DNA of 64,000 bases, from the NCBI RefSeq assembly GCF_900103605.1, contig NZ_FNHY01000003.1:248001-312000 (forward strand), in the 5' to 3' direction. Numbering within the stretch: the stretch's first letter is position 1; each line of letters starts with the position of its first letter. A program made the translations under genes and the position numbers. Source of the stretch: Psychrobacillus sp. OK028 (GTDB lineage: Bacteria > Bacillota > Bacilli > Bacillales_A > Planococcaceae). Below, piece after piece: positions 1-9,332 of the stretch. Under the pieces are notes generated by a model, which saw only the letters and a program-made list of their open reading frames with translations, searched no databases and was not told the DNA's origin.

Positions 1-1
1 A

Positions 2-541
2 ACAATTATGGAAATCTCTGCACAAACGAATCTACTCGCGTTGAATGCAAGCATAGAAGCTGCTCGTGCTGGTGAACATGGTAAAGGATTTGCTGTTGTA
101 GCGGATGAAGTGAGAAAACTTGCAGAGCAATCGGCAAAAGCAACAGAGGAAGTTAAACAAACTATTACAGAGCTACAGAGTGAATCGCAAATCGTTGGGA
201 ATCAAATGATAGACACTATTAAAACGTTCCGAGAACAAGGATCTGTTGTTCTTGATACAGAAGCTACATTCAGTGAAATATCATTATTGATGAATAATTT
301 GCAAGCTTCTATTGATTCCGTTTCAGTAGAAATCGAGCAGGTTTCTAATTATAAAGATCAAGTTGTTGATACAATTCAAGTTATGGCAGCAACATCGGAG
401 CAAACTGCCGCAGCATGTGAGGAAGTAAGTGCTTCCTCCGATGAGCAATTACGAGCAATTCAATCGGTGGCAGAAGCGTCAGAGACATTAACAAGCTTGA
501 GCGAAAAATTAGCGGATGCAGTAAATCGATTCAAAGTTTAA
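2..541 (+). CDS. methyl-accepting chemotaxis protein, C-terminal part (gene cut by window start)
   Basis: Only the cytoplasmic signalling end of a chemoreceptor lies in the window; the reading frame is open to base 2, so the start is outside. The conserved hairpin-tip sequence [20 protein letters not shown] is followed by [20 protein letters not shown], the region that contacts CheA and CheW in this family. After the hairpin comes a long heptad-rich helix ending in NRFKV, a common MCP C-terminus. No transmembrane segment or HAMP domain is visible because the 5' part is missing, so the ligand cannot be guessed. A putative promoter for the next transcript begins just after the stop. Confidence 0.95.
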   Translation, partial: TIMEISAQTNLLALNASIEAARAGEHGKGFAVVADEVRKLAEQSAKATEEVKQTITELQSESQIVGNQMIDTIKTFREQGSVVLDTEATFSEISLLMNNLQASIDSVSVEIEQVSNYKDQVVDTIQVMAATSEQTAAACEEVSASSDEQLRAIQSVAEASETLTSLSEKLADAVNRFKV

Positions 542-547
542 AAGAAG

Positions 548-576
548 TTGAATAATTTGAAAACAAATGTTACTAT
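548..576 (+). promoter_or_regulatory. putative sigma-A promoter of metA
   Basis: TTGAAT at 548-553 and TACTAT at 571-576 are separated by 17 bases. This would place transcription start near 583, shortly before the SAM riboswitch. Assigned by eye only. Confidence 0.45.
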
Positions 577-604
577 TCACTAGTAAAGAACAATATAATT
601 TAAT

Positions 605-768
605 AACTCTTATCAAGAGAAGCTGAGGGACATGGCCCGTTGAAGCTTCAGCAACCTCTGACTCGTCAGGAAGGTGCTAACTCCTACAAGATAATTTCTT
701 GAAAGATAAGAATGGAGAGCAAAACGTTCACCCTCTTTTCTTATTTAATAGGAAAAGAGGGTTTTTAA
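605..768 (+). promoter_or_regulatory. SAM-I riboswitch (S-box) with terminator, upstream of metA
   Basis: The S-box core is clear: CTTATCAAGAGAAGCTGAGG, then GGCCCGTTGAAGCTTCAGCAACC, and finally GGAAGGTGCTAACTCC, with closing-stem sequence up to GAAAGATAAG at about 710. It is followed by a terminator, CCCTCTTTTC (731-740) pairing with GAAAAGAGGG (752-761), and then TTTTT. In this family SAM binding favours the terminator, so metA should be switched off when methionine/SAM is plentiful. Confidence 0.95.
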
Positions 769-788
769 ATATAAAGGAGGAGAACAAT

Positions 789-1697
789 TTGCCAATAAAT
801 ATTCCAAAACAATTGCCGGCAGCTGAACATCTAAAAAAAGAGAAAATATTTATCATGGATACCGATCGAGCAATAGCCCAAGATATACGTCCATTAAACA
901 TTATTATTTTAAATCTGATGCCCGAAAAAGAGAAAACCGAACTTCAATTACTAAGATTATTAGGAAACACATCACTACAAGTAAATGTGACTTTTTTACA
1001 TATGGCAACACATGATTCAAAAAATGTAAGTAAAACTCATTTGGATACTTTCTATACGACGTTCAAAGATATTAAACACCGAAAATATGATGGAATGATT
1101 ATCACTGGTGCGCCCATCGAGCATTTACAATTTGAAGATGTTAATTATTGGAGTGAAATGACTGAAATAATGGATTGGTCCAAAACGCATGTGACATCCG
1201 TTCTTCATATTTGTTGGGGAGCACAGGCGGCTCTTTATCATCACTATGGAATTGGAAAATACGACTTACCGAAAAAATGCTTTGGGGTGTTTAATCATAG
1301 TTTAACTGATCCAACGGTACGTTTAGTTAGAGGATTTAATGATGAGTTTAATGCACCGGTGTCTCGTTACACAGCTGTGTCCTACGAGGAGATTAAACAA
1401 GACGACCGATTGAGATTACTATCAAGTTCAGTGGATGCAGGTGTTTTCCTCGTAATATCCAAAGATAAAAAGCATATTATGATTACTGGTCACTTAGAAT
1501 ATGATGCCACGACACTTGCTGACGAATATGAAAGAGACATCCATAAAGGGGTAGAGATTGACGTTCCGGAAAACTATTATGCCAACGATGATCCATCACA
1601 AAAACCAAAGAACTCTTGGCGCTCTCATACTCATCTGTTATTTTCTAATTGGTTGAACTATTATGTGTACCAAGAAACTCCTTATGAATGGGAATAA
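789..1697 (+). CDS. metA: homoserine O-acetyltransferase (MetA type)
   Basis: Activates homoserine by O-acylation, the first committed step of methionine synthesis, in the cytoplasm. The chosen start is TTG at 789, preceded by AAAGGAGGA at 774-782. An in-frame ATG at 699 lies inside the riboswitch and is not credible. The 302-residue product has the family's usual length. Cys142 in HICWGAQ is the nucleophile, with His235 and Glu237 in TGHLEYD. Residue 111 is Glu (TGAPIEH), which in studied MetA enzymes marks acetyl-CoA rather than succinyl-CoA use; hence the acetyltransferase call. The gene is alone behind its S-box leader. Confidence 0.95.
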   Translation: MPINIPKQLPAAEHLKKEKIFIMDTDRAIAQDIRPLNIIILNLMPEKEKTELQLLRLLGNTSLQVNVTFLHMATHDSKNVSKTHLDTFYTTFKDIKHRKYDGMIITGAPIEHLQFEDVNYWSEMTEIMDWSKTHVTSVLHICWGAQAALYHHYGIGKYDLPKKCFGVFNHSLTDPTVRLVRGFNDEFNAPVSRYTAVSYEEIKQDDRLRLLSSSVDAGVFLVISKDKKHIMITGHLEYDATTLADEYERDIHKGVEIDVPENYYANDDPSQKPKNSWRSHTHLLFSNWLNYYVYQETPYEWE

Positions 1698-1872
1698 ATT
1701 GATTGTTCACTTGCTTGTAGATTAGTTTTAATGGAAACATTTAAAGTTAATACAGATCTTAGTAGATTAGTTATATTTAAAGTATGGATAACAACTCCAA
1801 AGTTAAAAGACCTGTCGGATTCCACAGCAAAATCTTTTTTGAAGGTCTCAGCAAGTAAATAAGGAGGAAATG

Positions 1873-2334
1873 ATGAGTTACATACAAACAATTCGAAAGT
1901 TAATTGGAAATGAAATGCTTATGACTGTAGGTTGTGGAATTATAATTGAAAAAGAAAATAAGATTTTATTACAACATCGTACGGATCGAGATGTATGGGG
2001 TATTCCTGGTGGCGTAATGGAGCCTGGAGAATCTTTTCTTGAAACTGCTTTGCGAGAAACATTTGAGGAAACAGGTTTAAGAGTTGAGCAATTACAGTTG
2101 TTTGGACTTTATTCAGGTGAATCTGGGTTTGCAGAATATCAGAATGGAGACAAAGTTTTTAGTGTCCAGATTATTTTCCATTCAAGCAGTTTTTCAGGAG
2201 AATTGCTTCATAGCACTGAAGAAAGTCATGAACATCGATTCTTTTCCCGTAATAACCTACCTCATTTGAACACGCATCAAGAGCGATTCATTCAGGATTG
2301 GGTAAATCAAGTGGACTTGCCGGTAATAAATTAA
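1873..2334 (+). CDS. Nudix (MutT-like) hydrolase
   Basis: About 153 residues. The Nudix box reads GGVMEPGESFLETALRETFE followed by ETG, matching Gx5Ex7REUxEExGU and giving the Mg-binding REtfEE core. Such enzymes hydrolyse nucleoside diphosphates linked to another moiety; the substrate cannot be read from sequence. AAGGAGG at 1861-1867 lies five bases before the ATG at 1873, so this start is preferred over the adjacent ATG at 1870. It stands alone between metA and the SLH gene, with a terminator-like hairpin well downstream. Confidence 0.88.
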   Translation: MSYIQTIRKLIGNEMLMTVGCGIIIEKENKILLQHRTDRDVWGIPGGVMEPGESFLETALRETFEETGLRVEQLQLFGLYSGESGFAEYQNGDKVFSVQIIFHSSSFSGELLHSTEESHEHRFFSRNNLPHLNTHQERFIQDWVNQVDLPVIN

Positions 2335-2718
2335 TATAACTGAGTATGATTACGAAAAAGAACGACCTATCTATAAAATTGATTGGATTCCCGTTATTCA
2401 ACTAACAGGTTCTTAGTATACCCTGATTGACTACTAAGACAGAACATAATATTTATTTCTATGGTGTAGCATTTACAAGGATAGCTTACGAATACTTAGA
2501 ATAGGAAAGACCATCAATTTGATGGTCTTTTTTTCACGGTCAAAACCAAAATATAGTGTGAAATGTTACTATCAAAATGGGCTCATATGAATTTCAAGAT
2601 GCTTCAAAGAATAATATTATATCGCCATCTATTAAAGTAAATATAGGACATTTGATACGAGAAATTGATTAGTTCTGTCGCTATAATAAATAGAGTTTGA
2701 ATAGAAAGGGAGTTTTCA
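2335..2718. other. intergenic region with one hairpin
   Basis: No convincing gene. A hairpin AAAGACCATC (2507-2516) / GATGGTCTTT (2521-2530) followed by a T-run to about 2534 is a likely terminator of the Nudix transcript. The last 150 bases presumably hold the promoter of the SLH gene, but no strong hexamers were identified. Confidence 0.6.
2507..2534 (+). terminator. rho-independent terminator
   Basis: Ten-base stem AAAGACCATC / GATGGTCTTT with a short AT loop and a following run of T. Confidence 0.75.
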
Positions 2719-4302
2719 TTGAAAAGGTTATTACATAGCTTAATAGCTATCCTATTGAGTCTTGCCATATTTGTTATTCCAACTGGATCAGCCGTTGCTG
2801 CTGGTTTCCAAGACGTTTCAGGTTTTAAGAAAGAGATTGACTATTTAACTGAGTTAAAAGTTATCAATGGCTATTCCGATGATACGTTCCGTCCATCCAT
2901 GAAACTTACACGTGCTCAAGCAGTTGTGATGATTATGCGTTCCATTGGCATGCCAGAATCTGTAGCACATCTAAAAGATCCAGGTTTCTATGATGTCATG
3001 CAATCAAGTTTCGGCTATAAAGAAATTTTAGTTGCTTCGACTGCAGGGATTATAAGTGGAAAAAGTAAAACCCATTTCGATCCAGCAGGGTTTATCACAC
3101 GTGCTGAGATGGCTAAAGTAATCGGAAACGCTTTTAAGCTGGAAGGTGCGTATGAGCTAGGATATAAAGATGTATCTAGTGACTACTGGGCATCCTCATA
3201 TATCTCATCATTAGCAGCAAACAATATTACCGTTGGGTATAATGATGGAACTTTTCGTCCAACGCAGCCGATTGACCGTGCCCAATTTTCTGCTTTCCTT
3301 GCTAGGATCATGAAACCCAATTTTCGTCCATCCATTGGAAACCCAGCACATTCCGTAGTTAATCTTACAGTAGAATCAACAATCGTAGATCTAGTGAAAC
3401 ATCCTAATAAGCCGATTGTTTACTATATTGATGGAAAGTCCAAATCACTTGTCATGCTAAACATGGAAAATAAATCCACAAAGATTGTGGAACTGAAACA
3501 TGCTGCCGAAAAACTTGTGATTAAAAATGACAAAATTTTTGTTACTCAACTCATCCAAGCAAGAAGTCCCTATAACTTCATGGAGATGCAAAAAGGACTT
3601 ATCAACGTGTACGATGCTGAGGATCTTTCTTTCAGAAAAGCAGTAAATGTAAACATCGATCCTTTTGACATCGCTGTGGATGATACTGAAACACTGATTA
3701 TTTCATCAGGTTCCGACCAAGGAATTAGTTCAGAGATTCATACGTATAACTGGCAAACGTCAGAACATTTATCATCAGCAAATCTCTTCCCACAGCAATT
3801 GATTGAACTATCACCAACACAGAACAAAGTCTATACGGTTGCTAGTTCGCACTATACCGGCAAAATGGAAACATTTAGCTTAATAGAAGGCAAAATTCAG
3901 AAGGAAACCATGGTGCCTCGATTCTTTAATACAATGAAATTAAGAGGCTATGCCCAAATGTCTCCTGAAGGCAACGTTATTTATAATGGGGACGGGACAG
4001 CATACGCATCAAGCAGTATTCCGACTGAAGATCTGGCTCCCCTTGGCAAGCTGGCCACTCCATTTACAACGATGACTTTTGATGAAACAGGAAAGAACAT
4101 ATATTTGGCTGATCAATCAGTACAGATTTCAGTCTATAAATACAATACTTTAGATCCAACTTCTACTATGCGTGCATATGGCAATATAGATCGCCTCGTT
4201 TACGTAGAGGAAACAGAAGAACTTTATGCTTTTACCAAATTTAAACACGAAGGTGCCAAAACAGAATCCATTTTATTGGAACGTTTTAAATTTAGTAAAT
4301 AA
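2719..4302 (+). CDS. SLH-domain surface protein with propeller-like C-terminal region
   Basis: 527 residues starting at TTG 2719, with AAAGGGA at 2705-2711 as ribosome site. Residues 1-28 form a signal peptide (MKRLLHSLIAILLSLAIFVI...SAVAA). Three SLH modules follow at roughly residues 30-90, 92-150 and 155-200, each with signatures such as NGYSDDTFRPS, FDPAGFITRAEMAKVIG and VGYNDGTFRPTQPIDRAQF. They should bind pyruvylated secondary cell wall polymer and hold the protein at the surface. The remaining 320 residues look like a beta-strand repeat region resembling WD/YVTN propellers (phrases such as DIAVDDTETLIIS and MTFDETGKNIYLADQS). The function of that part is unknown. Confidence 0.88.
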   Translation: MKRLLHSLIAILLSLAIFVIPTGSAVAAGFQDVSGFKKEIDYLTELKVINGYSDDTFRPSMKLTRAQAVVMIMRSIGMPESVAHLKDPGFYDVMQSSFGYKEILVASTAGIISGKSKTHFDPAGFITRAEMAKVIGNAFKLEGAYELGYKDVSSDYWASSYISSLAANNITVGYNDGTFRPTQPIDRAQFSAFLARIMKPNFRPSIGNPAHSVVNLTVESTIVDLVKHPNKPIVYYIDGKSKSLVMLNMENKSTKIVELKHAAEKLVIKNDKIFVTQLIQARSPYNFMEMQKGLINVYDAEDLSFRKAVNVNIDPFDIAVDDTETLIISSGSDQGISSEIHTYNWQTSEHLSSANLFPQQLIELSPTQNKVYTVASSHYTGKMETFSLIEGKIQKETMVPRFFNTMKLRGYAQMSPEGNVIYNGDGTAYASSSIPTEDLAPLGKLATPFTTMTFDETGKNIYLADQSVQISVYKYNTLDPTSTMRAYGNIDRLVYVEETEELYAFTKFKHEGAKTESILLERFKFSK

Positions 4303-4331
4303 AATAGGTTTTATTGTTTCCTAAACCACAA

Positions 4332-4385
4332 TAAAAGGTGCGTATACCCACTGACTAAAATCAATGGGTATACGCACCTTTTTCT
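4332..4385 (+). terminator. strong terminator after SLH gene
   Basis: A 17-base perfect stem: AAAGGTGCGTATACCCA at 4334-4350 pairs with TGGGTATACGCACCTTT, ending near 4381. It is flanked by A- and T-runs, so it could work in both directions. Confidence 0.9.
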
Positions 4386-4561
4386 AGGTGGCAACACTTT
4401 ACAGACGAGCAAAGTAAGCCCTTTATTTGAATAGAAGGAAATAACTTCGAAGTAAGAATTACTCAAAACTATTAAACAAAAAACAGAAAAAAATGTAACT
4501 TAAATTGATGGTGTAAGTCTAACTTATATATTAGAAAGAATAAAACAAGGGGGATGCACCA

Positions 4562-4909
4562 ATGAATAATTTTAAAATTTTCTATTCTTCTACAATTTTT
4601 ATACTAAATGCCCTAATTATGTTTGCAATAATAATTCTTATACTCCCATTCATGGCTCAAGAGGTACAAGATATTTCTCCAAAACTATACATTAATATTT
4701 ACTTTGATCATCTTCAGTTATATTCGATTTTTTGTAGTGTCTTGCTTTCTTTACCACTAACTTATGTTCTTTATAAAAAGAATTTTAAATTTAAAAAACG
4801 ATTTCTTACGATATGTATTCAACTCCTTTTATTAACCTGTTTAATTTTACTTGTTTATTATAACTTCAATTATTTAAATGAACTTATGGATAGCCCTACT
4901 TATGAATAA
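4562..4909 (+). CDS. small hypothetical membrane protein
   Basis: 115 residues, not assigned to a known family. Three hydrophobic segments are visible at about residues 10-31 (IFILNALIMFAIIILILPFM), 53-71 (YSIFCSVLLSLPLTYVLY) and 81-103 (FLTICIQLLLLTCLILLVYY), separated by short charged loops (KKNFKFKKR). The ATG is preceded by AAGGGGGATG, a good ribosome site. The coding sequence is very AT-rich and the gene is isolated, with about 260 bases upstream and 200 downstream. Confidence 0.65.
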   Translation: MNNFKIFYSSTIFILNALIMFAIIILILPFMAQEVQDISPKLYINIYFDHLQLYSIFCSVLLSLPLTYVLYKKNFKFKKRFLTICIQLLLLTCLILLVYYNFNYLNELMDSPTYE

Positions 4910-5107
4910 TATTTTAGAAGACAAGTTAATGGAACTAACTAGGTGTATGTTTTTAATAAAACGAAGAGGTATTTTTACTAACCATACTTAAAGATCATTG
5001 TGTACGATTGAAAATCGATTAATTTAAAGTCTGTTTTTAAACAGCTTATTTTTCTGAATATTTCCTTTATAATGATGATAGAAGGAAACTAGAAGGAGAG
5101 GATTATT

Positions 5108-5620
5108 ATGAACGAGCTATTAAATTTACACAATGATTTTATTCGTGTTATCCGGAAAAAGTTTTTAGATTTAGTAACTGATACAGAAAAGACAATCATG
5201 CAAATGGAGGAAGATAATCTTTTTTGGAATCCAAATAATCACTCCAATAGCGTAGATATAATTATTAAACATATGAGTGGTAACTTAAAATCACGGTGGA
5301 CCGACTTTTTGACGACTGATGGGGAAAAGCCAACAAGAAATCGAGACGATGAATTTGAAAGTACTATACAATCTCGCGAAGAATTGCTGAAAATTTGGTC
5401 AGAAGGTTGTCAAGTTTTTTTGAATGCTCTTGATACAATTCAATCAGAACATCTGCTCCAAACCATTTATATCAGAAATGAACCACATACTGTCATGGAA
5501 GCTATAATAAGAAGCCTTTCTCATACTTCCTCTCATGTTGGCCAGGTAATTTATATTGCAAAACAAGTGACTGCTGAAGAAAAATGGACTACATTGTCTA
5601 TTCCCAAAAAGAAAAGATAA
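5108..5620 (+). CDS. DinB-like protein (DUF1572 family)
   Basis: 170 residues with a good ribosome site (AGAAGGAGAGG) before the ATG. The DinB/YfiT four-helix fold is suggested by conserved stretches IIIKHMSGNLKSRWTDFL...DGEKPTRNRDDEFE and the C-terminal HTSSHVGQVIYIAKQ, where the histidines match the metal-binding positions of the superfamily. These proteins are often thiol-dependent or metal-dependent enzymes, but no activity can be named. The gene stops just before the GrpB-like gene and probably forms a two-gene unit with it. Confidence 0.82.
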   Translation: MNELLNLHNDFIRVIRKKFLDLVTDTEKTIMQMEEDNLFWNPNNHSNSVDIIIKHMSGNLKSRWTDFLTTDGEKPTRNRDDEFESTIQSREELLKIWSEGCQVFLNALDTIQSEHLLQTIYIRNEPHTVMEAIIRSLSHTSSHVGQVIYIAKQVTAEEKWTTLSIPKKKR

Positions 5621-5636
5621 AGTGGAGGAATTATTT

Positions 5637-6167
5637 TTGAAACTAGGATTAGCAAAGAACGAGATAACGTTATTACCATACACGACCGAATGGGAGAAAG
5701 AGTTCAAAAGAGTGAAACTAGAAATTATAGATGCTACTGGACTTCCAAGAGATCGGATACAGCATATTGGGAGTACTGCAATCATTAATATGCCTGCAAA
5801 ACCAATTATAGATATATTATTAGGAGTAGATGATCTTTCAAAAGTAGATCAAGCTATTTTTAAAGAGTTACAGAATATTGGATTTCTAAGACTTCGAGTG
5901 GAAAGACCAGGTGAAATAGTTTTTGCTAAGTTTACGGATCAAACTTATGAAGTAAAAACTCATTTCATTCATATGGTTGATTTTGATAGAGAATTATGGA
6001 AAAACCAACTATTCTTTCGTGATTATTTAAATTTAAATGAGAAAGCTAGAGAAGAATATGAGAACATCAAAGTAACTAGTGTAAAGCAAGAGGATATAAA
6101 CATAAATACGTATTCAGTTTTAAAAGAACCATTTGTAAAAAGTATTTTCAAAAAGCGGACGAACTAG
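5637..6167 (+). CDS. GrpB family (UPF0157) nucleotidyltransferase-like protein
   Basis: 176 residues. The frame is open from a GTG at 5622, but TGGAGG at 5623-5628 sits eight bases before TTG 5637, making TTG the likelier start. The family pattern is present: YTTEWEKEFKRVK, then HIGSTAIINMPAKPIIDILL and the later VKTHFIHMVD. In this family the HIGSTA...KPIID block matches a nucleotidyltransferase-fold active region, although the usual Gly-Leu before PAKP is Asn-Met here. Biological role unknown. Probably translated together with the upstream DinB-like gene. Confidence 0.85.
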   Translation: MKLGLAKNEITLLPYTTEWEKEFKRVKLEIIDATGLPRDRIQHIGSTAIINMPAKPIIDILLGVDDLSKVDQAIFKELQNIGFLRLRVERPGEIVFAKFTDQTYEVKTHFIHMVDFDRELWKNQLFFRDYLNLNEKAREEYENIKVTSVKQEDININTYSVLKEPFVKSIFKKRTN

Positions 6168-6487
6168 CATGCAGGAAAATGTTAATGTGTTGTGTACTAG
6201 AATAAATAGATTGATCTTCTCATGGGTGGACGGCCCAATTTTCAATTTTCTTTTTAACGACTGCAACAGGAGGGGGTACTGCTTAGACAGTATTTGAATC
6301 GTCGTAATTATGATGAGCTTTTCTTCCATAATGATAGCATTGATTACGTTTACCTTTTCAATGACAAAAAGTAATCCATCTATGAGTTAACGCTCGGGTG
6401 GATTACTTCGGGAATCAATAAAATAAGACGTTCGGTGACAGGATGTACACTTGCATTGTAAATGATTTGTAAAATGATAAAAATTGA
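6168..6487. other. intergenic region between the GrpB-like gene and the trp leader
   Basis: No credible gene on either strand. A hairpin at 6366-6410 is the only clear structure; it is listed separately. Confidence 0.6.
6366..6410 (-). terminator. terminator-like hairpin, T-run on the - strand
   Basis: AAGTAATCCA (6369-6378) pairs with TGGATTACTT (6399-6408), with a nested GAG/CTC pair. The run of A before it is a T-run on the - strand. A closely similar hairpin lies at 51318-51362 on the + strand. Confidence 0.55.
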
Positions 6488-6516
6488 TTGACAATTATAA
6501 GTATTCCTACTATCAT
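6488..6516 (+). promoter_or_regulatory. sigma-A promoter of the trp operon
   Basis: A perfect TTGACA at 6488-6493 and TATCAT at 6511-6516 with a 17-base spacer, just ahead of the T-box leader. Transcription would start near 6523. Confidence 0.75.
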
Positions 6517-6569
6517 AATAGTTAACTTTTATGTTCGGATTATAGGTAGAAGATGCTAACAGTAGCATC

Positions 6570-6866
6570 GCCTAAGAACAGATGAGCCGAGATTAGTTAG
6601 TATAGCGGAGAAATTGTTTAAATAAGAATAGTAGCTTCAGTAGACAATTTAGAGAGTCAGTGGTTGGTGGGAACTGATTTGTCTCTGGTGTGAATGGACT
6701 TATGAGAGCTTCCTCGAGAACATATAATTTGTTTTAGAGGTAGACGTGTTTCCTACGTTACAGGAGCTTAAGTGGGAGTATTACACTCCAACTAGAGGTG
6801 GCAACGCGGTCAACACCGTCCTCTTCCAAGGGATTTTTACAATTCCTTGGAAGAGGACTTTTTTTA
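6570..6866 (+). promoter_or_regulatory. tryptophan T-box leader with terminator
   Basis: Stem I apical features AGAGAGTCAG...GGTTGGTGGGAACTG are followed by TGAATGGACTTATGAG, where TGG at 6695-6697 is the likely specifier codon for tRNA-Trp. The T-box sequence AGAGGTGGCAACGCGG is at 6794-6809; its TGGC bulge would pair with a 3' GCCA, as expected for tRNA-Trp with G discriminator. The terminator stem GTCCTCTTCCAAGG (6818-6831) / CCTTGGAAGAGGAC (6845-6858) is followed by seven T. Uncharged tRNA-Trp should allow read-through into trpD. Confidence 0.92.
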
Positions 6867-6898
6867 TTTAGCTAGAGACGAGCAGAGGAGAGATTGAG

Positions 6899-7930
6899 AT
6901 GAGAGAGTTTATCGAAAAAGTAGAAATGAATGAAGATTTGTCTTATGGAGAAATGACTATAGCTTCTAAGCTAATGTTTTCAGAAGATACGGAAGTACAG
7001 CAGATTGTCGATCTTTTAATCGGACTTTCCAAAAAAGGCGAAACATCCAATGAGGTAGCTGCGCTTGCAACGGTTATGAAGTCCTTTGCAATAAACTTAA
7101 ACGAGCCAGTAGGTAATTATATGGACAATTGCGGTACGGGCGGTGACGGGCTGAATAGCTTTAATATTAGTACTACTTCAGCATTTGTGTTAGCTAGTGC
7201 TGGAGCAACAATCGCCAAGCACGGCAACCGGAAAATTTCAAGTAGCGCAGGAAGCTCCGATGTACTAGAAGCAATAGGAATAGAAACAACTATTGGCCCG
7301 GAAGCATCCATTGAGTTATTGAAGCAGGAAGGATTAACATTCCTTTATGCGCCAAATGTACATCCAAAACTAAAGCGAATTGGTATTGCTCGAAAAATGA
7401 TTGGAAAGCCAACAATCTTTAACTTGGTAGGTCCTTTGACGAACCCTATTCACATACAAACTCAATATACAGGTATCAATCGACCAGAATTCACGATGGA
7501 ATACGCAGAGGTGTTACGAATTTTAGGAAGAAAGAGAGCAATTGTCGTTTGTGGTGCTGGAGGAATGGATGAGGCATCTCTCTCGGGCGTCAATGAATTA
7601 GTATTATTAGACAATGGAGATTTAATCCCCTTTAAGTTGACAGCAAATGATGTAGGTTTAGCTTCTGCCCCTATTTCTGCAATACGTGGTGGCGATGGTC
7701 ATACTAACGCTAAAATAATGCGCAAAGTCCTCCAAGGTGAAGCAAGTGCCTATTTAGATACCGTTCTTTTTAATAGTGGAATTGGATTATTTGCAGCTGG
7801 TATTGTTAGCTCTATTCAAGAAGGTGTTAAGATGGCGGCTGATTCTATTCAATCAGGAAAAGCTTTAGAAAAGCTAGAAGCAGTTATTGCTTTTAGTCAG
7901 CAATCTGTACGTCACGAGGTGGTATTATGA
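6899..7930 (+). CDS. trpD: anthranilate phosphoribosyltransferase
   Basis: Transfers phosphoribosyl from PRPP to anthranilate in tryptophan synthesis. 343 residues, normal length. Visible motifs are GTGGDG at residues 79-84 (PRPP/anthranilate binding), KHGNR at 107-111, and GAGGMDEAS further on. It is the first gene of the operon, directly behind the T-box, and it overlaps trpC by four bases (ATGA). The usual first gene of Bacillales trp operons, trpE, is absent upstream; anthranilate must come from synthase genes elsewhere. Confidence 0.97.
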   Translation: MREFIEKVEMNEDLSYGEMTIASKLMFSEDTEVQQIVDLLIGLSKKGETSNEVAALATVMKSFAINLNEPVGNYMDNCGTGGDGLNSFNISTTSAFVLASAGATIAKHGNRKISSSAGSSDVLEAIGIETTIGPEASIELLKQEGLTFLYAPNVHPKLKRIGIARKMIGKPTIFNLVGPLTNPIHIQTQYTGINRPEFTMEYAEVLRILGRKRAIVVCGAGGMDEASLSGVNELVLLDNGDLIPFKLTANDVGLASAPISAIRGGDGHTNAKIMRKVLQGEASAYLDTVLFNSGIGLFAAGIVSSIQEGVKMAADSIQSGKALEKLEAVIAFSQQSVRHEVVL

Positions 7931-8718
7931 CAACCATTCTAGATAAAATATTGGATGCTAAAAAAGGTCAAATACAAGAGTTATTAAAGTATTCCATTCA
8001 AGAACAAAACGACTCGTCAGTTAGACCTTCCTTATTTGAGTCACTTTATCAATCTGAAAGATTACAAGTGATTTCTGAGATTAAACGTGCTTCTCCATCA
8101 AAAGGATTGATAGCTGAAGGAGTTAATCCTGCTAAGCAAGCTTCTCAATATGAACAAGCTGGAGCAGCATGTATTTCTGTATTAACCGATACACCCTTTT
8201 TCCAAGGGACATTTGAGGATTTAGCAGAAGTTGCTCGTACGGTATCAATCCCAATACTTTGTAAAGACTTTATCATTCATCCAATTCAGATAGATTATGC
8301 AAAACATGCAGGTGCATCTGTCGTGTTACTGATTGTTGCAGCACTAGACCAAGAAAAACTTTCAACTTTATATAAATATGCTCTAAGTAAAGGCTTGGAA
8401 GTATTAGTGGAGGTTCATGATTCTGTGGAGCTGGACCGTGCTTTGCAGCTAGATGCGAAACTAATAGGGGTTAATAACCGTGATCTACGAACATTTCATG
8501 TAGATTTGTCCCGAACTGCAGAAATCGCATCTATCTTTCCATTTGAAGAACAACGTGTACTTATAAGTGAGAGCGGTATTTGGGATTCTGCTGATGCTAA
8601 AAAGGTTGTTAACTATGGTGCCAGTGCAGTACTTGTAGGGGAATCGTTAATGCGCAGTGGAGATGTAGGGAATGCTCTTAAAAGCTTACAGGTAAAAAGA
8701 GAGGTAATTAACTCATGA
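7927..8718 (+). CDS. trpC: indole-3-glycerol phosphate synthase
   Basis: Closes the indole ring from CdRP. 263 residues, a single-domain TIM barrel not fused to trpF. The substrate-binding lysine block EIKRASPSKG is at residues 51-60; later motifs LCKDFIIHPIQI, LLIVAAL, EVHDSVELDRAL, IGVNNRDL and ISESGI are all present. Overlaps trpD and trpF by four bases each, so translation is probably coupled. Confidence 0.97.
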   Translation: MTTILDKILDAKKGQIQELLKYSIQEQNDSSVRPSLFESLYQSERLQVISEIKRASPSKGLIAEGVNPAKQASQYEQAGAACISVLTDTPFFQGTFEDLAEVARTVSIPILCKDFIIHPIQIDYAKHAGASVVLLIVAALDQEKLSTLYKYALSKGLEVLVEVHDSVELDRALQLDAKLIGVNNRDLRTFHVDLSRTAEIASIFPFEEQRVLISESGIWDSADAKKVVNYGASAVLVGESLMRSGDVGNALKSLQVKREVINS

Positions 8719-9332
8719 CAAAGGTGAAAATTTGTGGGCTTATGGAGAAGGAACATGTGGAAATCGCCGTAAGCGCTGGAGCAGACGCAATTGGTTTTCT
8801 CTTTGCTCCGAGTAAAAGGAAAGTAACAATTGAGCAAGCGCGCGAACTAGCTAAAGACGTGCCTCCTGGGGTTTGGAAGATAGGAGTTTTTGTAAATCCA
8901 ACCAAAGAGGAACTAATAAATGCAATCCAAGAGGTTCCGCTAGATTATATACAGTATCACGGTCACGAAACCCCAGACATTGTACTATCAAACAATCTCC
9001 CCTCTATTAAAGCGTTATCGGTTCAAAATGAGGCGGATGTTGTTCAGGCGAAACAATATATGACTGATTTTTATTTGTTTGATGCACCTGGTACTGATTA
9101 TCAAGGCGGTAGTGGTAAAGTTTTTGACTGGAAGCTGATGGAAGCTAATCATATTCCGAATGAAAAAATTATTCTTGCAGGTGGTTTGAACCCCAAAAAT
9201 GTTAAAGCTGCGATTGAGAGAGTAAATCCTTATATGGTTGATGTGTCTAGCGGAGTAGAACGAAATGGTAGGAAAGATAAAGAACTAATTCAATCATTTA
9301 TACGAGCTGTAAAAGATAGGAGTGTGGAATAA
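8715..9332 (+). CDS. trpF: phosphoribosylanthranilate isomerase
   Basis: Converts PRA to CdRP. 205 residues. The N-terminal KVKICGL gives the catalytic Cys (KICG), and the C-terminal phosphate-binding loop reads [11 protein letters not shown]...VDVSSGVE; the catalytic Asp is in FLFDAPG. Its stop codon overlaps the trpB start by one base. Confidence 0.96.
   Translation: MTKVKICGLMEKEHVEIAVSAGADAIGFLFAPSKRKVTIEQARELAKDVPPGVWKIGVFVNPTKEELINAIQEVPLDYIQYHGHETPDIVLSNNLPSIKALSVQNEADVVQAKQYMTDFYLFDAPGTDYQGGSGKVFDWKLMEANHIPNEKIILAGGLNPKNVKAAIERVNPYMVDVSSGVERNGRKDKELIQSFIRAVKDRSVE

Noticed and set aside
4385-4396. AGGTGGCAAC, resembling a T-box core
   Set aside because: It follows a terminator, lacks stem I, specifier and antiterminator/terminator parts, and no amino-acid gene follows.
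6120-6568. Two short - strand frames between the GrpB-like gene and the trp leader
   Set aside because: No ribosome sites, odd composition, and one overlaps a hairpin and the trp promoter.
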